Assembly: GCF_002224645.1 (NCBI RefSeq)
Contig: NZ_CP022121.1
Location: 3,440,501 to 3,504,500, forward strand
Length of the DNA stretch: 64,000 nt
Source of the DNA: Dehalobacterium formicoaceticum
GTDB lineage: Bacteria > Bacillota > Dehalobacteriia > Dehalobacteriales > Dehalobacteriaceae
Direction: 5' to 3'
This document shows positions 9,628 to 18,995 of the stretch, one piece after another. The position numbers and the translations under genes are program-made. Each line of letters opens with the position of its first letter. Position 1 is the first letter of the stretch. The notes beneath the pieces were generated by a model. The model did no database searches. It was not told where the DNA came from and was given only the letters and a program-made list of their open reading frames with translations.

Positions 9628-9713
9628 CACACAATTCATTGTGTGTTCAGTGGGGATTGGGGATGCTCCCCAACAAGCAAAATTGCAAGGTGTGTACCAC
9701 CTTGCCCTGCTTG
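9628..9713. other. Cluster of three hairpins after the relaxase gene; oriT candidate
   Basis: Three perfect stem-loops lie in 78 bases. CACACAAT/ATTGTGTG spans 9628-9645, TTGGGGA/TCCCCAA spans 9657-9673, and GCAAGGTG/CACCTTGC spans 9685-9705. An outer CAAGCA/TGCTTG pair (9674-9679 and 9708-9713) encloses the third. Dense inverted repeats next to a relaxase gene are typical of oriT. No nick site can be assigned from sequence alone. The rest of 9589-9950 contains no convincing gene. Confidence 0.45.
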
Positions 9714-9872
9714 CCACGATTGTTTTCAAAAAAACAGGACATTAAGACAGTACAATTTCTCTTCAACTCCGCTTCTTCTTATCCCACTTCATTAAATTGT
9801 AGTCATTTATCACATAAAGTTGTGAGTTTCTTTACTGATTTGCTATTAATTCTTGTAAGTTTACGATATCTG

Positions 9873-9913
9873 GTTTACAATGTAATGGTTATTATAATGC
9901 CCGGATTACAATG
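9873..9913 (+). promoter_or_regulatory. Possible promoter/operator of the defence island
   Basis: A perfect TATAAT (9893-9898) lies about 50 bases before the Cro-like gene. Two copies of TTACAATG (about 9875 and 9905) flank it and could be regulator-binding half-sites. The -35 match is poor, so the promoter may depend on a regulator. Confidence 0.35.
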
Positions 9914-9950
9914 CCTGCAAAGCAAAGTCGGTGATAAAAGAGGGATGAAT

Positions 9951-10175
9951 ATGAATATCAGTTATAAGAAATTATGGATTGAGCTTATTAAGCGAGATAT
10001 CAAGAAAAGTGATTTGAGAAAGCTAACCGGATTATCGGCAGGAACAATCACAAAGCTGAATAAAAACGAACCTGTTTCTGTTGCCGTATTGCTATCAGTT
10101 TGTGAAGTTTTACAATGTGACATCGGTGATATTTGTTCAGCGGTTTCAGATGGCAATGTTACAGAAAATAATTGA
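9951..10175 (+). CDS. Cro/XRE-type helix-turn-helix regulator of the defence operon (74 aa)
   Basis: A compact HTH protein of the YozG/Cro type, with SDLRKLTGLSAGTITKLNKN as recognition region and a C-terminal CEVLQCDIGDIC. ATG 9951 is preferred because AGAGGG ends six bases before it. The ATG at 9945 has no spacing. It is the first gene of the defence island and lies 26 bases from the helicase start. It probably represses or times the operon, as such small regulators do upstream of restriction systems. Regulation is inferred from position. Confidence 0.8.
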   Translation: MNISYKKLWIELIKRDIKKSDLRKLTGLSAGTITKLNKNEPVSVAVLLSVCEVLQCDIGDICSAVSDGNVTENN

Positions 10176-10201
10176 AGTATTCAGCGGAAAGGAGTGTTCA
10201 C

Positions 10202-13174
10202 ATGGGAAACGTAATCGCTTCAACAGAGCAAATGATTGAAAAAATCAACGATGTTCTTAAATCAAAAAAGAATGCGGTTGTTAATATTGTAAATGACAAG
10301 CTGACACTGTCAGTTTTTGCATTACTCGAACAAAATCTTAAAAATGTAAAGGAGATAAACTTTGTAATCAGAGATACTAAGTTTGTCCCTGAGAAATCTG
10401 AAATATCGCATGAGTTTGAAATGGCTCCAGCGGATATCTTATACAATTCCTATGATATTGTCGAAAAAAACAAATTGAAGCACTTTGCAAAAGCAAAGGC
10501 TATGCACGATTTTATCAAAGCGAATGTGAGTGTAAAAAGGGCAAACCCTAAAACCAAAATAGGTGGAAATATCATCATTATTGATGATGATTTTATGATA
10601 CAAGGATCATCCTCCTTGGAGGTATCTCCAAAGAAAAGCAAAAACTCTTACAGGAATATCAATTTTGATACGATGCTCAATGGCACGATGGATAAAGATC
10701 AAATACTTTCGGCATTAAACATATTCAATCAAATCTGGTTTAACGATCAGGTTTCTTCGGATTACAAAGAAGAATTGTTGCAGAGTTTATCCTTTGTTTA
10801 TAAAGAACACTCCCCTGAATTTCTGTACTATTATACCCTCAACGAACTGTTTGGATATCAAATAGATAGCGGTATAGAAAGATTTGAAAGAGACAGCGAA
10901 AGATTCAAAAAGACTGAAATATGGCAATCTCTTTATGATTTTCAGAAGGATTGTGTTGTCTCTGCCATTCAAAAGCTGCAAAAATACAGAGGCTGCATCA
11001 TAGCCGACTCGGTTGGTTTAGGCAAAACCTTTGAAGCCCTTGCTGTAATAAAATATTTTGAAATCAAGATGGATAATGTCTTGGTTCTCACCCCTGCAAA
11101 ACTATATGATAACTGGAACTCATTCCGTGGTACATACAAGGACAGTTTTTTAAATGAAATTTTCAATTACAGAATTATGTTTCACACAGATTTGTCCAGA
11201 TACAAAGGCATGTCTCAATCTGGACAAGACCTAAAGCGATTCGACTGGGGCAATTACGACCTTGTTGTCATTGATGAATCACACAATTTCAGAAACAGAA
11301 ATGACCGTTACGATGACAACGACCAGTTGATTATGACAAGGTATGCCCGACTGATGCAGGACGTAATCAAAAGAGGAAAAAACAACACCAAGGTGCTACT
11401 CCTCTCTGCTACTCCAGTTAATAATAGTTTGGTAGACCTTAAAAACCAGATTAGCATCATAACCGGCGATAGAGATTTCGCTTTTCAGGATGAAGGCATT
11501 TCCAGTGTAGAGAATCTTCTCAGGAAGTCCTCTGCTGTTATCAATCAATGGGAAACTACTCCCAACCATAATAAAAATGATTTGTTAGACAGCCTTCCTT
11601 CGGACTTTTATAAGCTCCTTGAGCTTATGACTATTTCCAGAAGCAGAAAGCATATTACCAGCTATTACGGCAACAGCAGCGTTGGCAAATTCCCCAGTAA
11701 AAACAAGCCGGAAACCAGACGTCCTGAAATTGACAGTCATGAAAAGCTGCTAAAGTTTGCTGATACGAATGAATTGCTTGAGTCCCTTGAATTATCGGTG
11801 TACACGCCGACAAAATATATTAAAAGCGAATACCAGAAAATATATGCCGAGAAATACAATTTGAAAGGAAAACGTGGCGGAAGCATGGACTTCCAAACCC
11901 AGTCCAAGGGTATGATTGTTATGCACCGTTTCAATCTCTTTAAACGCTTGGAAAGCTCGGTCTATTCCTTTGCGGAAACCATCAGAAGATTGGTGGAAAA
12001 GATTGACAGAACCGTGGAAATACTTAATCGAGGCGGATTTGTTGACGAGGAAACAGGCACAACTGATGAAGAATATGAATACCTGGAAGGCAAATATGAA
12101 ATTGAGGTTGCCCACCTTCGTGTTGCGGATTATCTGTACGATTTAGAGGGCGACAAAATTATCCTAGAAAAAATATACAATGATGCAAAGAGCATTTTAG
12201 ATGAAAATAGAGATTTGAAAATCCGCACCCTGCAAGATGAAATTATAAAAAAAGTAACGCAGATGCCTTACAACAGCGGCAACAAGAAAATTATCGTATT
12301 CACTGCTTTCTCAGATACAGCAGAATACATATATCAGCAAATTGCAGATGAGCTTAAGAAAAACTACTTATACACTGCCTGCGTGACAGGTAAAGGCGTA
12401 AAGACAAACAATAAACATGTGGATAATGATTTTAATTCCCTGCTCTGTGCCTTCTCTCCAAAATCAAAAATGAAAAAGGAGATTCCAGCGGATAAGCAGA
12501 TCGACATTCTTATTGGCACAGACTGTATTTCGGAGGGTCAAAACTTGCAGGATTGCGATACGGTAATCAATTTTGACATCCAGTGGAATCCAGTATCCTT
12601 AATACAAAGATTTGGTCGAATTGACCGTATCGGCAGCACCAATGAACGTATTCAAATGATTAACTTCTTCCCAAACCTTGAGCTGAATGAATACCTAGGT
12701 TTGGAGCAGCGGGTAAAAGGGAAAATGACAACCTTGAATATTGTTTCCACCGGCGATGAGGATTTCTTGTCCCCTGAAATGAATGATTTCAACTTTAGAA
12801 AAAGGCAGCTGGAACGCTTGAAGGATGAAGTCATTGACATTGAAGATGCCAATGAGAATATATCTCTTACCGACCTAAATATGAACGAATACCTCTATGA
12901 ATTGTCTGATTACGTGAACAACACTCCGGCAATAAAGGGTGTGCCTAATGGGCTATATTCTGTAACAGACGGTGAAGAGCAAGGCGTTTTGTTCTGCTTT
13001 AAGCATAGCAATGCTGACGAAAAACCTAAGTCTGACAGCTCCCTGTACCCCTACTATTTGCTTTACCTTGATAACAACGGGGAAGTGCTCTATGGGAATG
13101 GTAAGGCTCGTGAAGTGGTTAAGCTCTTTAGAAAGCTCTGTTATGGCAAAAGCGTACCTGTTTGTCTATGGTAA
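10202..13174 (+). CDS. PLD-like/SNF2-type helicase of the extended type III RM operon, 3' end cut off by IS21
   Basis: ATG 10202 follows AAAGGAGTG by about five bases. Residues 1 to about 180 resemble a phospholipase-D-like module (IIIDDDFMIQGSSSLE), but I see no complete HKD motif. The helicase core follows: Walker A ADSVGLGKT, DESH box (VVIDESHNF), LSATPVNNS, and motif VI QRFGRIDRIG. The IS21 copy starting at 13163 replaces the last 70 residues with the tetrad VCLW-stop. The missing end lies intact at 15841-16053. Joining them gives 1057 aa. All helicase motifs remain, so the truncated form might keep some ATPase activity. Such helicases accompany DUF4391-Mod-Res loci. Confidence 0.8.
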   Translation: MGNVIASTEQMIEKINDVLKSKKNAVVNIVNDKLTLSVFALLEQNLKNVKEINFVIRDTKFVPEKSEISHEFEMAPADILYNSYDIVEKNKLKHFAKAKAMHDFIKANVSVKRANPKTKIGGNIIIIDDDFMIQGSSSLEVSPKKSKNSYRNINFDTMLNGTMDKDQILSALNIFNQIWFNDQVSSDYKEELLQSLSFVYKEHSPEFLYYYTLNELFGYQIDSGIERFERDSERFKKTEIWQSLYDFQKDCVVSAIQKLQKYRGCIIADSVGLGKTFEALAVIKYFEIKMDNVLVLTPAKLYDNWNSFRGTYKDSFLNEIFNYRIMFHTDLSRYKGMSQSGQDLKRFDWGNYDLVVIDESHNFRNRNDRYDDNDQLIMTRYARLMQDVIKRGKNNTKVLLLSATPVNNSLVDLKNQISIITGDRDFAFQDEGISSVENLLRKSSAVINQWETTPNHNKNDLLDSLPSDFYKLLELMTISRSRKHITSYYGNSSVGKFPSKNKPETRRPEIDSHEKLLKFADTNELLESLELSVYTPTKYIKSEYQKIYAEKYNLKGKRGGSMDFQTQSKGMIVMHRFNLFKRLESSVYSFAETIRRLVEKIDRTVEILNRGGFVDEETGTTDEEYEYLEGKYEIEVAHLRVADYLYDLEGDKIILEKIYNDAKSILDENRDLKIRTLQDEIIKKVTQMPYNSGNKKIIVFTAFSDTAEYIYQQIADELKKNYLYTACVTGKGVKTNNKHVDNDFNSLLCAFSPKSKMKKEIPADKQIDILIGTDCISEGQNLQDCDTVINFDIQWNPVSLIQRFGRIDRIGSTNERIQMINFFPNLELNEYLGLEQRVKGKMTTLNIVSTGDEDFLSPEMNDFNFRKRQLERLKDEVIDIEDANENISLTDLNMNEYLYELSDYVNNTPAIKGVPNGLYSVTDGEEQGVLFCFKHSNADEKPKSDSSLYPYYLLYLDNNGEVLYGNGKAREVVKLFRKLCYGKSVPVCLW

Positions 13175-13273
13175 TCTAATAGTAGGCCACCGTAGTCATT
13201 GAAAAACCGGCCACAATAGATTAACCTACTTGAGAGGAAATTCAACAGGTAGGGGCTGGGAGAGATGATCACA

Positions 13274-14854
13274 ATGAACATCAAGCAACAAATTTTAATG
13301 ATGCATATTCATGAAGGGAAATCGCGCCGGGAAATTGCGAAAATAACAGGGATCAATCGGGACACCGTAGGAAAGTACATTGGACAATATGAGGAAGGGA
13401 GACAGCAATTATTGTCGAGCGGGTCGGCAGATATCCAGGCACTAGTCGACACCCTCACTTCTGCCCCCAAGTATACTGTGGGCATTCGACCCAAAAGAAA
13501 AATGACTGACGAGGTTGTGAACAGGATCCAGTTCTATCTTGACGAGAATGAAACTAAGCGAAATCAGGGGCGGCACAAGCAGCAAAAAAAAGCCATTGAT
13601 ATCTTTGAAGCACTGGAAGCCGAGGGTACTCAACTAAGTTACAGTACCGTTCTTCGAACCATTAGAAGCTTGGAACGGAAACCAAAGGAAGCGTTTATTA
13701 AGGCTCTGTATGAACTTGGAGACATTTGCGAATTTGATTGGGGTGAGGTTAAACTAAAAATTAATGGAAAATTTCAAGTTTTTCAGATGGCCGTATTCAC
13801 AACGGCTTACGGGAACTATCGCTTTGCTTATCTGTTCACCAAACAAACAACAGAGTGTTTTCAGGAAGCACACGCCCTGTTTTTCCAGCATATCGGCCAA
13901 GTGTATCGTACCATGGTGTACGATAACATGAAAGTCGCGGTGAAAAGGTTTATTGGAACGGAGAAGGAGCCGACGCAAGGATTGCTTCAATTGTCGCTCT
14001 ACTATGGTTTTCAGTATCGGTTTTGCAATATTCGCAAGGGCAACGAAAAAGGTCATGTGGAGCGAAGCGTCGAGGTCGTTCGCCGAAAAGCCTTCGCTTT
14101 TCGGGACGAATTTGAATCCCTGGAGGAGGCAAATCAATATTTGCAGGATGTGTGCACTAAGCGTAATCGTAAGTCCCATGATGAGTACAACGGCCAGACG
14201 GCGGAGGAACGATTGGAAGAAGAGCGCCCCGCATTGCTGCCCACCCTTCCACCATTTGATGCAGCTCGCGTGATTTATGGACGGGTGAACAAATATTCCA
14301 CCATCATCGTTGATCAGAATCGTTACTCAGTACCGGATCATTTGGTAGGTGAATCGATCATGATTAAAGCATATGCGACCCGGGTGCGATGCTTCCATCA
14401 GGAATCCTTGGTAGCGGAGCATGTGCGATTAACCGGCAACCACGAGTGGCGGCTTGATCTGAATCATTATTTGGATACGCTAAGGAAAAAACCTGGTGCA
14501 TTTGCCGGTAGTGCGGCATGGCAGCAGGCTCCTAAAAGGATAAAAGAAATATACGAAACATATTATACCAAACAAGACAAGGAATTTATACAGCTATTGC
14601 AATATATTCGAGACGATGTCCCATTTGCGGAAGTCGAGCAAGCTATTCGGGAGCTGGAGAAAATTCATCCGGCTCAAGTGACTACGGATAAAATTAAAGT
14701 GCTTTGTGCTAGGAATCGTGACGCGATGCCTGTTGTTCAACCAAATCTCTCGAAAACGGGAAAAGAGATTGTAGAGCGGTCAGCACAGCAGCTTCGCATG
14801 TACGATGACATGTTTGATACCCATACACCAAAAGCAAAGGAGGACGTTGCATGA
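13274..14854 (+). CDS. istA: IS21-family transposase IstA (copy A)
   Basis: A DDE transposase with an N-terminal helix-turn-helix (SRREIAKITGINRDTVGKYI) and a catalytic core in which I assign the triad to FDWGEV, YDNMK and GHVERSV. ATG 13274 has GGGAGAG about nine bases upstream. The ATG at 13265 is in frame but directly abuts that site. At 526 aa it is normal length for IstA. The predicted protein is identical to that of copy B, so both copies are potentially active. It is co-translated with istB through an ATGA overlap. Confidence 0.93.
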   Translation: MNIKQQILMMHIHEGKSRREIAKITGINRDTVGKYIGQYEEGRQQLLSSGSADIQALVDTLTSAPKYTVGIRPKRKMTDEVVNRIQFYLDENETKRNQGRHKQQKKAIDIFEALEAEGTQLSYSTVLRTIRSLERKPKEAFIKALYELGDICEFDWGEVKLKINGKFQVFQMAVFTTAYGNYRFAYLFTKQTTECFQEAHALFFQHIGQVYRTMVYDNMKVAVKRFIGTEKEPTQGLLQLSLYYGFQYRFCNIRKGNEKGHVERSVEVVRRKAFAFRDEFESLEEANQYLQDVCTKRNRKSHDEYNGQTAEERLEEERPALLPTLPPFDAARVIYGRVNKYSTIIVDQNRYSVPDHLVGESIMIKAYATRVRCFHQESLVAEHVRLTGNHEWRLDLNHYLDTLRKKPGAFAGSAAWQQAPKRIKEIYETYYTKQDKEFIQLLQYIRDDVPFAEVEQAIRELEKIHPAQVTTDKIKVLCARNRDAMPVVQPNLSKTGKEIVERSAQQLRMYDDMFDTHTPKAKEDVA

Positions 14855-15630
14855 GTAACGCGCCGCGCAAGGCGTTTAAGGAAGCGATATTGGAATATAG
14901 CAAAGAACTGAGACTCCCTATGATTCGTAAGCATTTGGATGAGCAAGTTCGGGAGTCAACGCAGCAGGATGCCAGTTATGAAGCATTTCTGGCGCAGTTA
15001 CTGGAGAAGGAATGTGATGCTCGTCGGGAAGCCTCGCGGCATAATCGCATTCGTCTGGCTGAATTTACACATAAAAAGTACCTTGAAGATTTGGTCATCG
15101 CGGATTTGCCAGATGATGCCCAAAAGAAGTTAAAGCAGCTGAAAACATTAGAGTTTATTCAGGAGGGGCGCAACATTATTCTGGCGGGGAACCCGGGAAC
15201 AGGCAAGACGCATGTGAGTATTGGGCTAGGCTTAAAGGCCTGCCTGGAGGGATATAAAGTATGGTTTACAACTGTTCCCCTCCTCATTAACCGGATTAAA
15301 GAATGCCGAGCAGAGCAAACTCTTCGAGCCTTCCAGAACCGCTTTGAAAAATATGATTTGGTTATTGCCGATGAAATGGGTTATATATCTTTTGATAAGG
15401 AAGGATCTGAATTATTGTTTACCCATTTGTCGCTGAGGGCTGGTCGCAAATCGACAATCATCACAACCAACTTATCCTTCGAACGATGGGGTGAAATTTT
15501 TCAGGATCCCGTGATGACGGCGGCCATGATTGACCGGTTGACGCATCAGTCATACATCGTCAACATGAATGGAAACTCGTACCGCATGAAAGAAACGAAG
15601 GAGTGGTTACAACAACAGCAACTGGCATGA
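14851..15630 (+). CDS. istB: IS21-family helper ATPase IstB (copy A)
   Basis: A 259-aa AAA+ ATPase that assists IstA in target capture. It has Walker A GNPGTGKT (about residue 110) and Walker B LVIADEMGY, followed by sensor-like TTNLSFERWG and the C-terminal IDRLTHQSYIVNMNG, all standard for IstB. It starts 4 nt inside istA (ATGA) and ends before a strong hairpin in the IS tail. It is full length and identical to the copy B product. Confidence 0.94.
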   Translation: MSNAPRKAFKEAILEYSKELRLPMIRKHLDEQVRESTQQDASYEAFLAQLLEKECDARREASRHNRIRLAEFTHKKYLEDLVIADLPDDAQKKLKQLKTLEFIQEGRNIILAGNPGTGKTHVSIGLGLKACLEGYKVWFTTVPLLINRIKECRAEQTLRAFQNRFEKYDLVIADEMGYISFDKEGSELLFTHLSLRAGRKSTIITTNLSFERWGEIFQDPVMTAAMIDRLTHQSYIVNMNGNSYRMKETKEWLQQQQLA

Positions 15631-15643
15631 AGAAAAAAACAAT

Positions 15644-15692
15644 AACCCTGTATAAAGGTTTATCATGTTTTTGATAAACATTTATACAGGGT
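15644..15692 (+). terminator. Hairpin in the IS21 3' tail (copy A; copy B at 29111-29159)
   Basis: ACCCTGTATAAA/TTTATACAGGGT and the inner TTATCA/TGATAA make a two-tier stem directly after istB. In copy B a G-to-A change at 29158 breaks one pair. It probably ends istAB transcription or blocks read-through. Confidence 0.6.
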
Positions 15693-15840
15693 GTAACAAG
15701 CGATAGCGCGTTAGCATTCATCGTGAAACAATGCTCTTTGAAAACTAAATATGCTTATGAAACGACTAAATTTTTTTTTCTTAGTGGCCGAAAATTAAAT
15801 GACTATATGGCCTAATTTTAAGTTGACAAATACACCTGTT

Positions 15841-16053
15841 CAGCCCTTGTTTGACCAGTTCTTTCAGAAAACAAACAATACAAAGGACATGAAGATTTAT
15901 TCCGAGCTTCTCAACAAGGCGGTACATTCCATCAAGGGTGAAGAAGAAGAAAAAGCCTTCCAAGCCACCTTTGACTTTGGCGGATTCAACAATGCTTTTG
16001 CCGAGGAAACGACGGATGACTTTGAACTGATTTCTTTTTTAGTAGTGGAATGA
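15841..16053 (+). pseudogene. Detached 3' end of the defence-island helicase
   Basis: These 70 codons complete the helicase interrupted at 13162. After removing the IS and one CCTGTT duplication, the frame reads GKSVPV-QPLFDQFFQK and continues to ...FELISFLVVE and a TAA/TGA stop region at 16053. The tail contains an acidic, helical segment and no recognisable domain. Translation could restart only from a poor upstream codon inside the IS end, so the piece is probably silent. The gajA gene starts 51 bases later. Confidence 0.85.
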
Positions 16054-16104
16054 TTATCACATAATTCCCAATAACATCGGTAATATCATACCAGGAGGTA
16101 CTTA

Positions 16105-16267
16105 ATGTCAATATCCTTAACAAATATTAGAGTGAATAACTTTAGATCATTGGAAAACATTGATTTAACAATCAATAAAACCAATATTATCATAGGACAG
16201 AATAATTGTGGAAAATCCAACCTGCTCAAAGCAATAAATATTGCTTTTGGTAACGTTCGAGATATTT
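16105..16267 (+). pseudogene. gajA: gajA 5' fragment (Gabija OLD-family ATPase)
   Basis: ATG 16105 follows CCAGGAGGT by six bases. The fragment encodes the ATPase N-terminus: RVNNFRSLENIDL, then Walker A GQNNCGKS at residues 31-38 and LLKAINIAFGN, as in OLD/GajA proteins. An IS21-family element at 16268 stops it after RDIL. Removing the IS and one TATTT duplication joins it in frame (RDI-SESDIFISSEER) to 18996-20728, giving a 631-aa GajA. GajA is the sequence-specific nicking nuclease of Gabija. Confidence 0.88.
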
Positions 16268-16409
16268 TGTGAATGGTAAAATAAAGTGCAATGATTTTGG
16301 CAAACAATAGTGCAGTGATTTTGGCAAATAAAAATACAACTTTTCAATCCGTCAAGTAACATCACCTAGGAGAAGAATGGTACAATCTTCCTTGGGGGTG
16401 ACAGAAAGG

Positions 16410-17963
16410 ATGACAGATTGGAAAATGTATAGTGAAATTCAACAAAAGAAAAAAGAGGGTTTTAAAAAGACCCAGGCAGCTAGAAAACTAGGCATTAATT
16501 TCAGAACAGTAAACAAATATTGGGACATGCCACCGGATGAGTACGCGCTTACTCTAGAGGATACCCGTACAAGATGCAAAAAAGGCGATATTTATGAGGA
16601 AGAGCTTGTCAGTTGGCTAAAAGATAATCCTGATATGTCTTCAGCGCAGCTTTATGACTGGCTCAAAGAGCGGCATGGTGACGCGAAGCTTTCTGACAGA
16701 ACATTAAGACTTTATGTAGCGCATTTAAGAATAGAGTACAACATTCCAAAGAGGGCAAATTTCAGACAATATGAAGCGCTAGAAGACCCGCCAATGGGCT
16801 ATCAAGCGCAGGTAGATATGGGCCAGATATGGTTAAAAAAGGCTGACGGAAAACGAACACAAGTATACTGCTTTGCAATGGTGCTGTCTCACTCACGGTA
16901 CAAGTTTGTATACTGGACTGACCGGCCCTTTACTACACAGATGTTTGTGAATGCTCATAACAAAGCATTTGCCTACTTTGGGGGCAAGCCAAAAGAGATT
17001 GTATATGATCAGGATAAAGTGCTGGCAGTATCTGAAAATAGTGGTGATATCATCTACACCGAAGGATTTCAGCATTATACAAGTATAATGAAATTTAAGG
17101 TTTATTTGTGTAAGGGTGCTGATCCAGAGACCAAAGGACGAGTCGAAGCCGTTGTGAAATATGCAAAATATAATTTTGCCAAGCATCGCATATTTGATAA
17201 TATAGATGACTTTAACCAGCTTTGTCTTGCTTGGCTTGAAAGAACAGGCAATGCAAAGGTTCATGAAATTACAAAAAAGATACCAGCAGAAGTGTTCGCC
17301 CTTGAAAAACAACACCTGATGCCGGTACCTGCATATAAAAACATATCTTCCAGTAAAAGTTTACCTTATATCGTCAGAAAAGACAATACAGTTTTATATA
17401 AGTCCAACCGATATAGGGTTCCAAAGGGAACATATAAACCTGGTCTAAAAGTAAATTTACTAATCGACAAGGGCAGTATGGTAATTGCAGATGTGGAAAC
17501 GGGTGAAATATACGCAAGACATAAGATATCTATTGACAAGGGTAAATTAATTTCAATAAACCATCAGGAGAGAGATTTAAATAATAAACAGGAACTGCTC
17601 TATCAAAAAGCTTTTAAATCTCTGCTCTATCTTGATGAGGCAAGAGTACTGCTTGATGCTATAAAGAAAGATAAACCACGGTATTTTAAAGACCAATTAG
17701 GCGTAATACTGAGGATATGTGAAGAGATACTTGATCCTTATGTCATAAGACAGGCACTACATTACTGTGTTGAGAAAAAACTTTGGTCAGCGGGTGACTT
17801 TAGGTCAAGTATGGAATATTTTAAGGAATTGCAACAGGAGCCACATAAAGCATCACCATTGAAGATATCCCAAATACCGTCAAAATATAAGGGCAACAAT
17901 CCTAAGGTAAGGGATATCAATGAATACAAGAGAGCAATGAAGGGATGTGTGGCTGATGATTAA
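16410..17963 (+). CDS. istA: IS21-family transposase IstA (element in gajA)
   Basis: About 517 aa, starting at ATG 16410, which has GGGGGTG nine bases upstream. The in-frame ATG at 16377 has poor spacing. An N-terminal HTH (TQAARKLGINFRTVNKYW) is followed by a DDE core with QVDMGQIW, VYDQDKV and KGRVEAVVKY as the likely catalytic positions. The C-terminal beta-barrel region includes SNRYRVPKGTYKPG. It overlaps istB by 8 nt. It is only distantly similar to the other IstA in this window. Confidence 0.92.
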   Translation: MTDWKMYSEIQQKKKEGFKKTQAARKLGINFRTVNKYWDMPPDEYALTLEDTRTRCKKGDIYEEELVSWLKDNPDMSSAQLYDWLKERHGDAKLSDRTLRLYVAHLRIEYNIPKRANFRQYEALEDPPMGYQAQVDMGQIWLKKADGKRTQVYCFAMVLSHSRYKFVYWTDRPFTTQMFVNAHNKAFAYFGGKPKEIVYDQDKVLAVSENSGDIIYTEGFQHYTSIMKFKVYLCKGADPETKGRVEAVVKYAKYNFAKHRIFDNIDDFNQLCLAWLERTGNAKVHEITKKIPAEVFALEKQHLMPVPAYKNISSSKSLPYIVRKDNTVLYKSNRYRVPKGTYKPGLKVNLLIDKGSMVIADVETGEIYARHKISIDKGKLISINHQERDLNNKQELLYQKAFKSLLYLDEARVLLDAIKKDKPRYFKDQLGVILRICEEILDPYVIRQALHYCVEKKLWSAGDFRSSMEYFKELQQEPHKASPLKISQIPSKYKGNNPKVRDINEYKRAMKGCVADD

Positions 17964-18708
17964 CATGAAAGATATAAAAGCGGACGCGTACAGCCTAGGT
18001 TTAATCAATACGAGGGACAGCATCGATAAACTCATAAAAGTCGCAGAAGAAAAGAATCAGACTTATACCGAGCTTATTTCAGCTGTATTAACAGGAGAAC
18101 TAAAATATAGAGTAAACAGAGCAAAGGAGAAACGAATCAAGGAGGCTGGTTTCCCCTACATAAAAAAACTGGAAGATTTTGACGTCAGTTTTCAGTATTC
18201 GATTACCGAGAAACAACTAAAGCAACTTGCTGAGCTTAAGTGGATTGAACAAATGTATAATCTAATATTTTTAGGCCCTCCGGGTGTTGGAAAGTCGCAT
18301 CTTAGCATAGCATTGGCCTATAAGGCAGCACAGGAAGGTTATAAGGTAAGTTTCACCACTATGAGTAACCTGGTACAGATACTAAGGACCCAGGAGATAT
18401 CCAGAAGAAGCAAAACTAAGATTAACAGGATATATAAGTCCAGTCTTGTTGTAATTGATGAAGTTGGGTACCTTCCGATAGAAAGAACGGATGCAAACCT
18501 TTTTTTTCAGTTAATATCAGATTTGCATGAGCAGGCATCTATAATCATAACATCAAACAAAGGTTTTGAGGAATGGACAGAGTTTTTAGGAGATGCGGCA
18601 TTAGCTACCGCAATCTTGGACAGACTTACGTACCGTTGCGATATGATTTCACTAGAAGGAAAAAGTTATCGATTAGAACACAGAAGTTCATTCTTAGGCA
18701 AAAATTAA
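17956..18708 (+). CDS. istB: IS21-family helper ATPase IstB (element in gajA)
   Basis: About 250 aa, with Walker A GPPGVGKS, Walker B VVIDEVGYLP, the ITSNKGFEEW segment and a C-terminal ILDRLTYRCDMISLEG, as in other IstB/DnaC-like proteins. Several start codons are possible (GTG 17947, ATG 17956, ATG 17965). ATG 17956 overlaps the istA end and sits about 11 bases after GAAGGGA. It looks full length, so this element may still be mobile. Confidence 0.92.
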   Translation: MINMKDIKADAYSLGLINTRDSIDKLIKVAEEKNQTYTELISAVLTGELKYRVNRAKEKRIKEAGFPYIKKLEDFDVSFQYSITEKQLKQLAELKWIEQMYNLIFLGPPGVGKSHLSIALAYKAAQEGYKVSFTTMSNLVQILRTQEISRRSKTKINRIYKSSLVVIDEVGYLPIERTDANLFFQLISDLHEQASIIITSNKGFEEWTEFLGDAALATAILDRLTYRCDMISLEGKSYRLEHRSSFLGKN

Positions 18709-18995
18709 AACTAGTTATAGAACTAGCCTGGATTAGTACTTCGAGCCTATGCTGGCAGTCAAGGGCTGGCGTTAGCCAGGCGCAGCTTTACCCTTTACTG
18801 CCCCCGTATAATACCCTATTGTTAGTTGGTCTTGCAAAGCATGACCAACTGCCTACCGGCGAGGGCGGGTATGGGCAGAGCCCATAAAAAGTGAATGTAT
18901 ACGCAAACCTGAAGGGAAAGAATAAACGGGCGGATAAAAAAGTTGTATTTTTATTTGCCAAAAAACATGCAAAAGTACTTGCCAGTAACATATTT

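Larger units (their letters stand above)
13163..15834 (+). mobile_element. IS21-family insertion sequence, copy A (2672 bp) in the helicase gene
   Basis: The element begins TGTCTATGG and ends AAATACA (TGT...ACA). Subterminal inverted repeats are shared: TAGGCCAccgTAGTCATT...CGGCCAC at the left end and its counterpart read inward from the right end. The target duplication CCTGTT is at 13157-13162 and 15835-15840. It carries istA and istB overlapping by 4 nt. An identical-length copy lies at 26630-29301. The only base difference I noticed is at 15691 (G) versus 29158 (A). The right end has an outward TTGACA (15823-15828). Confidence 0.95.
16268..18990 (+). mobile_element. Second, distinct IS21-family element (2723 bp) in gajA
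   Basis: The left end is TGTGAATGGTAAAAT and the right end is TTGCCAGTAACA. Internal terminal repeats match: TTTTGGCAAATAAAAATACA at 16318-16340 and its complement at 18935-18960. The 5-bp duplication TATTT is at 16263-16267 and 18991-18995. It carries istA and istB, which are divergent from the proteins of the 13163 and 26630 copies. The tail 18709-18990 holds no gene. Confidence 0.93.

Noticed and set aside
9563-9745. 60-aa frame after the relaxase
   Set aside because: It covers the oriT-like hairpins, lacks a ribosome site, and looks like non-coding sequence.
10172-10201. TTG 10172 as start of the defence helicase
   Set aside because: It overlaps the regulator gene end and lacks a ribosome site. 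ATG 10202 follows AAAGGAGTG.
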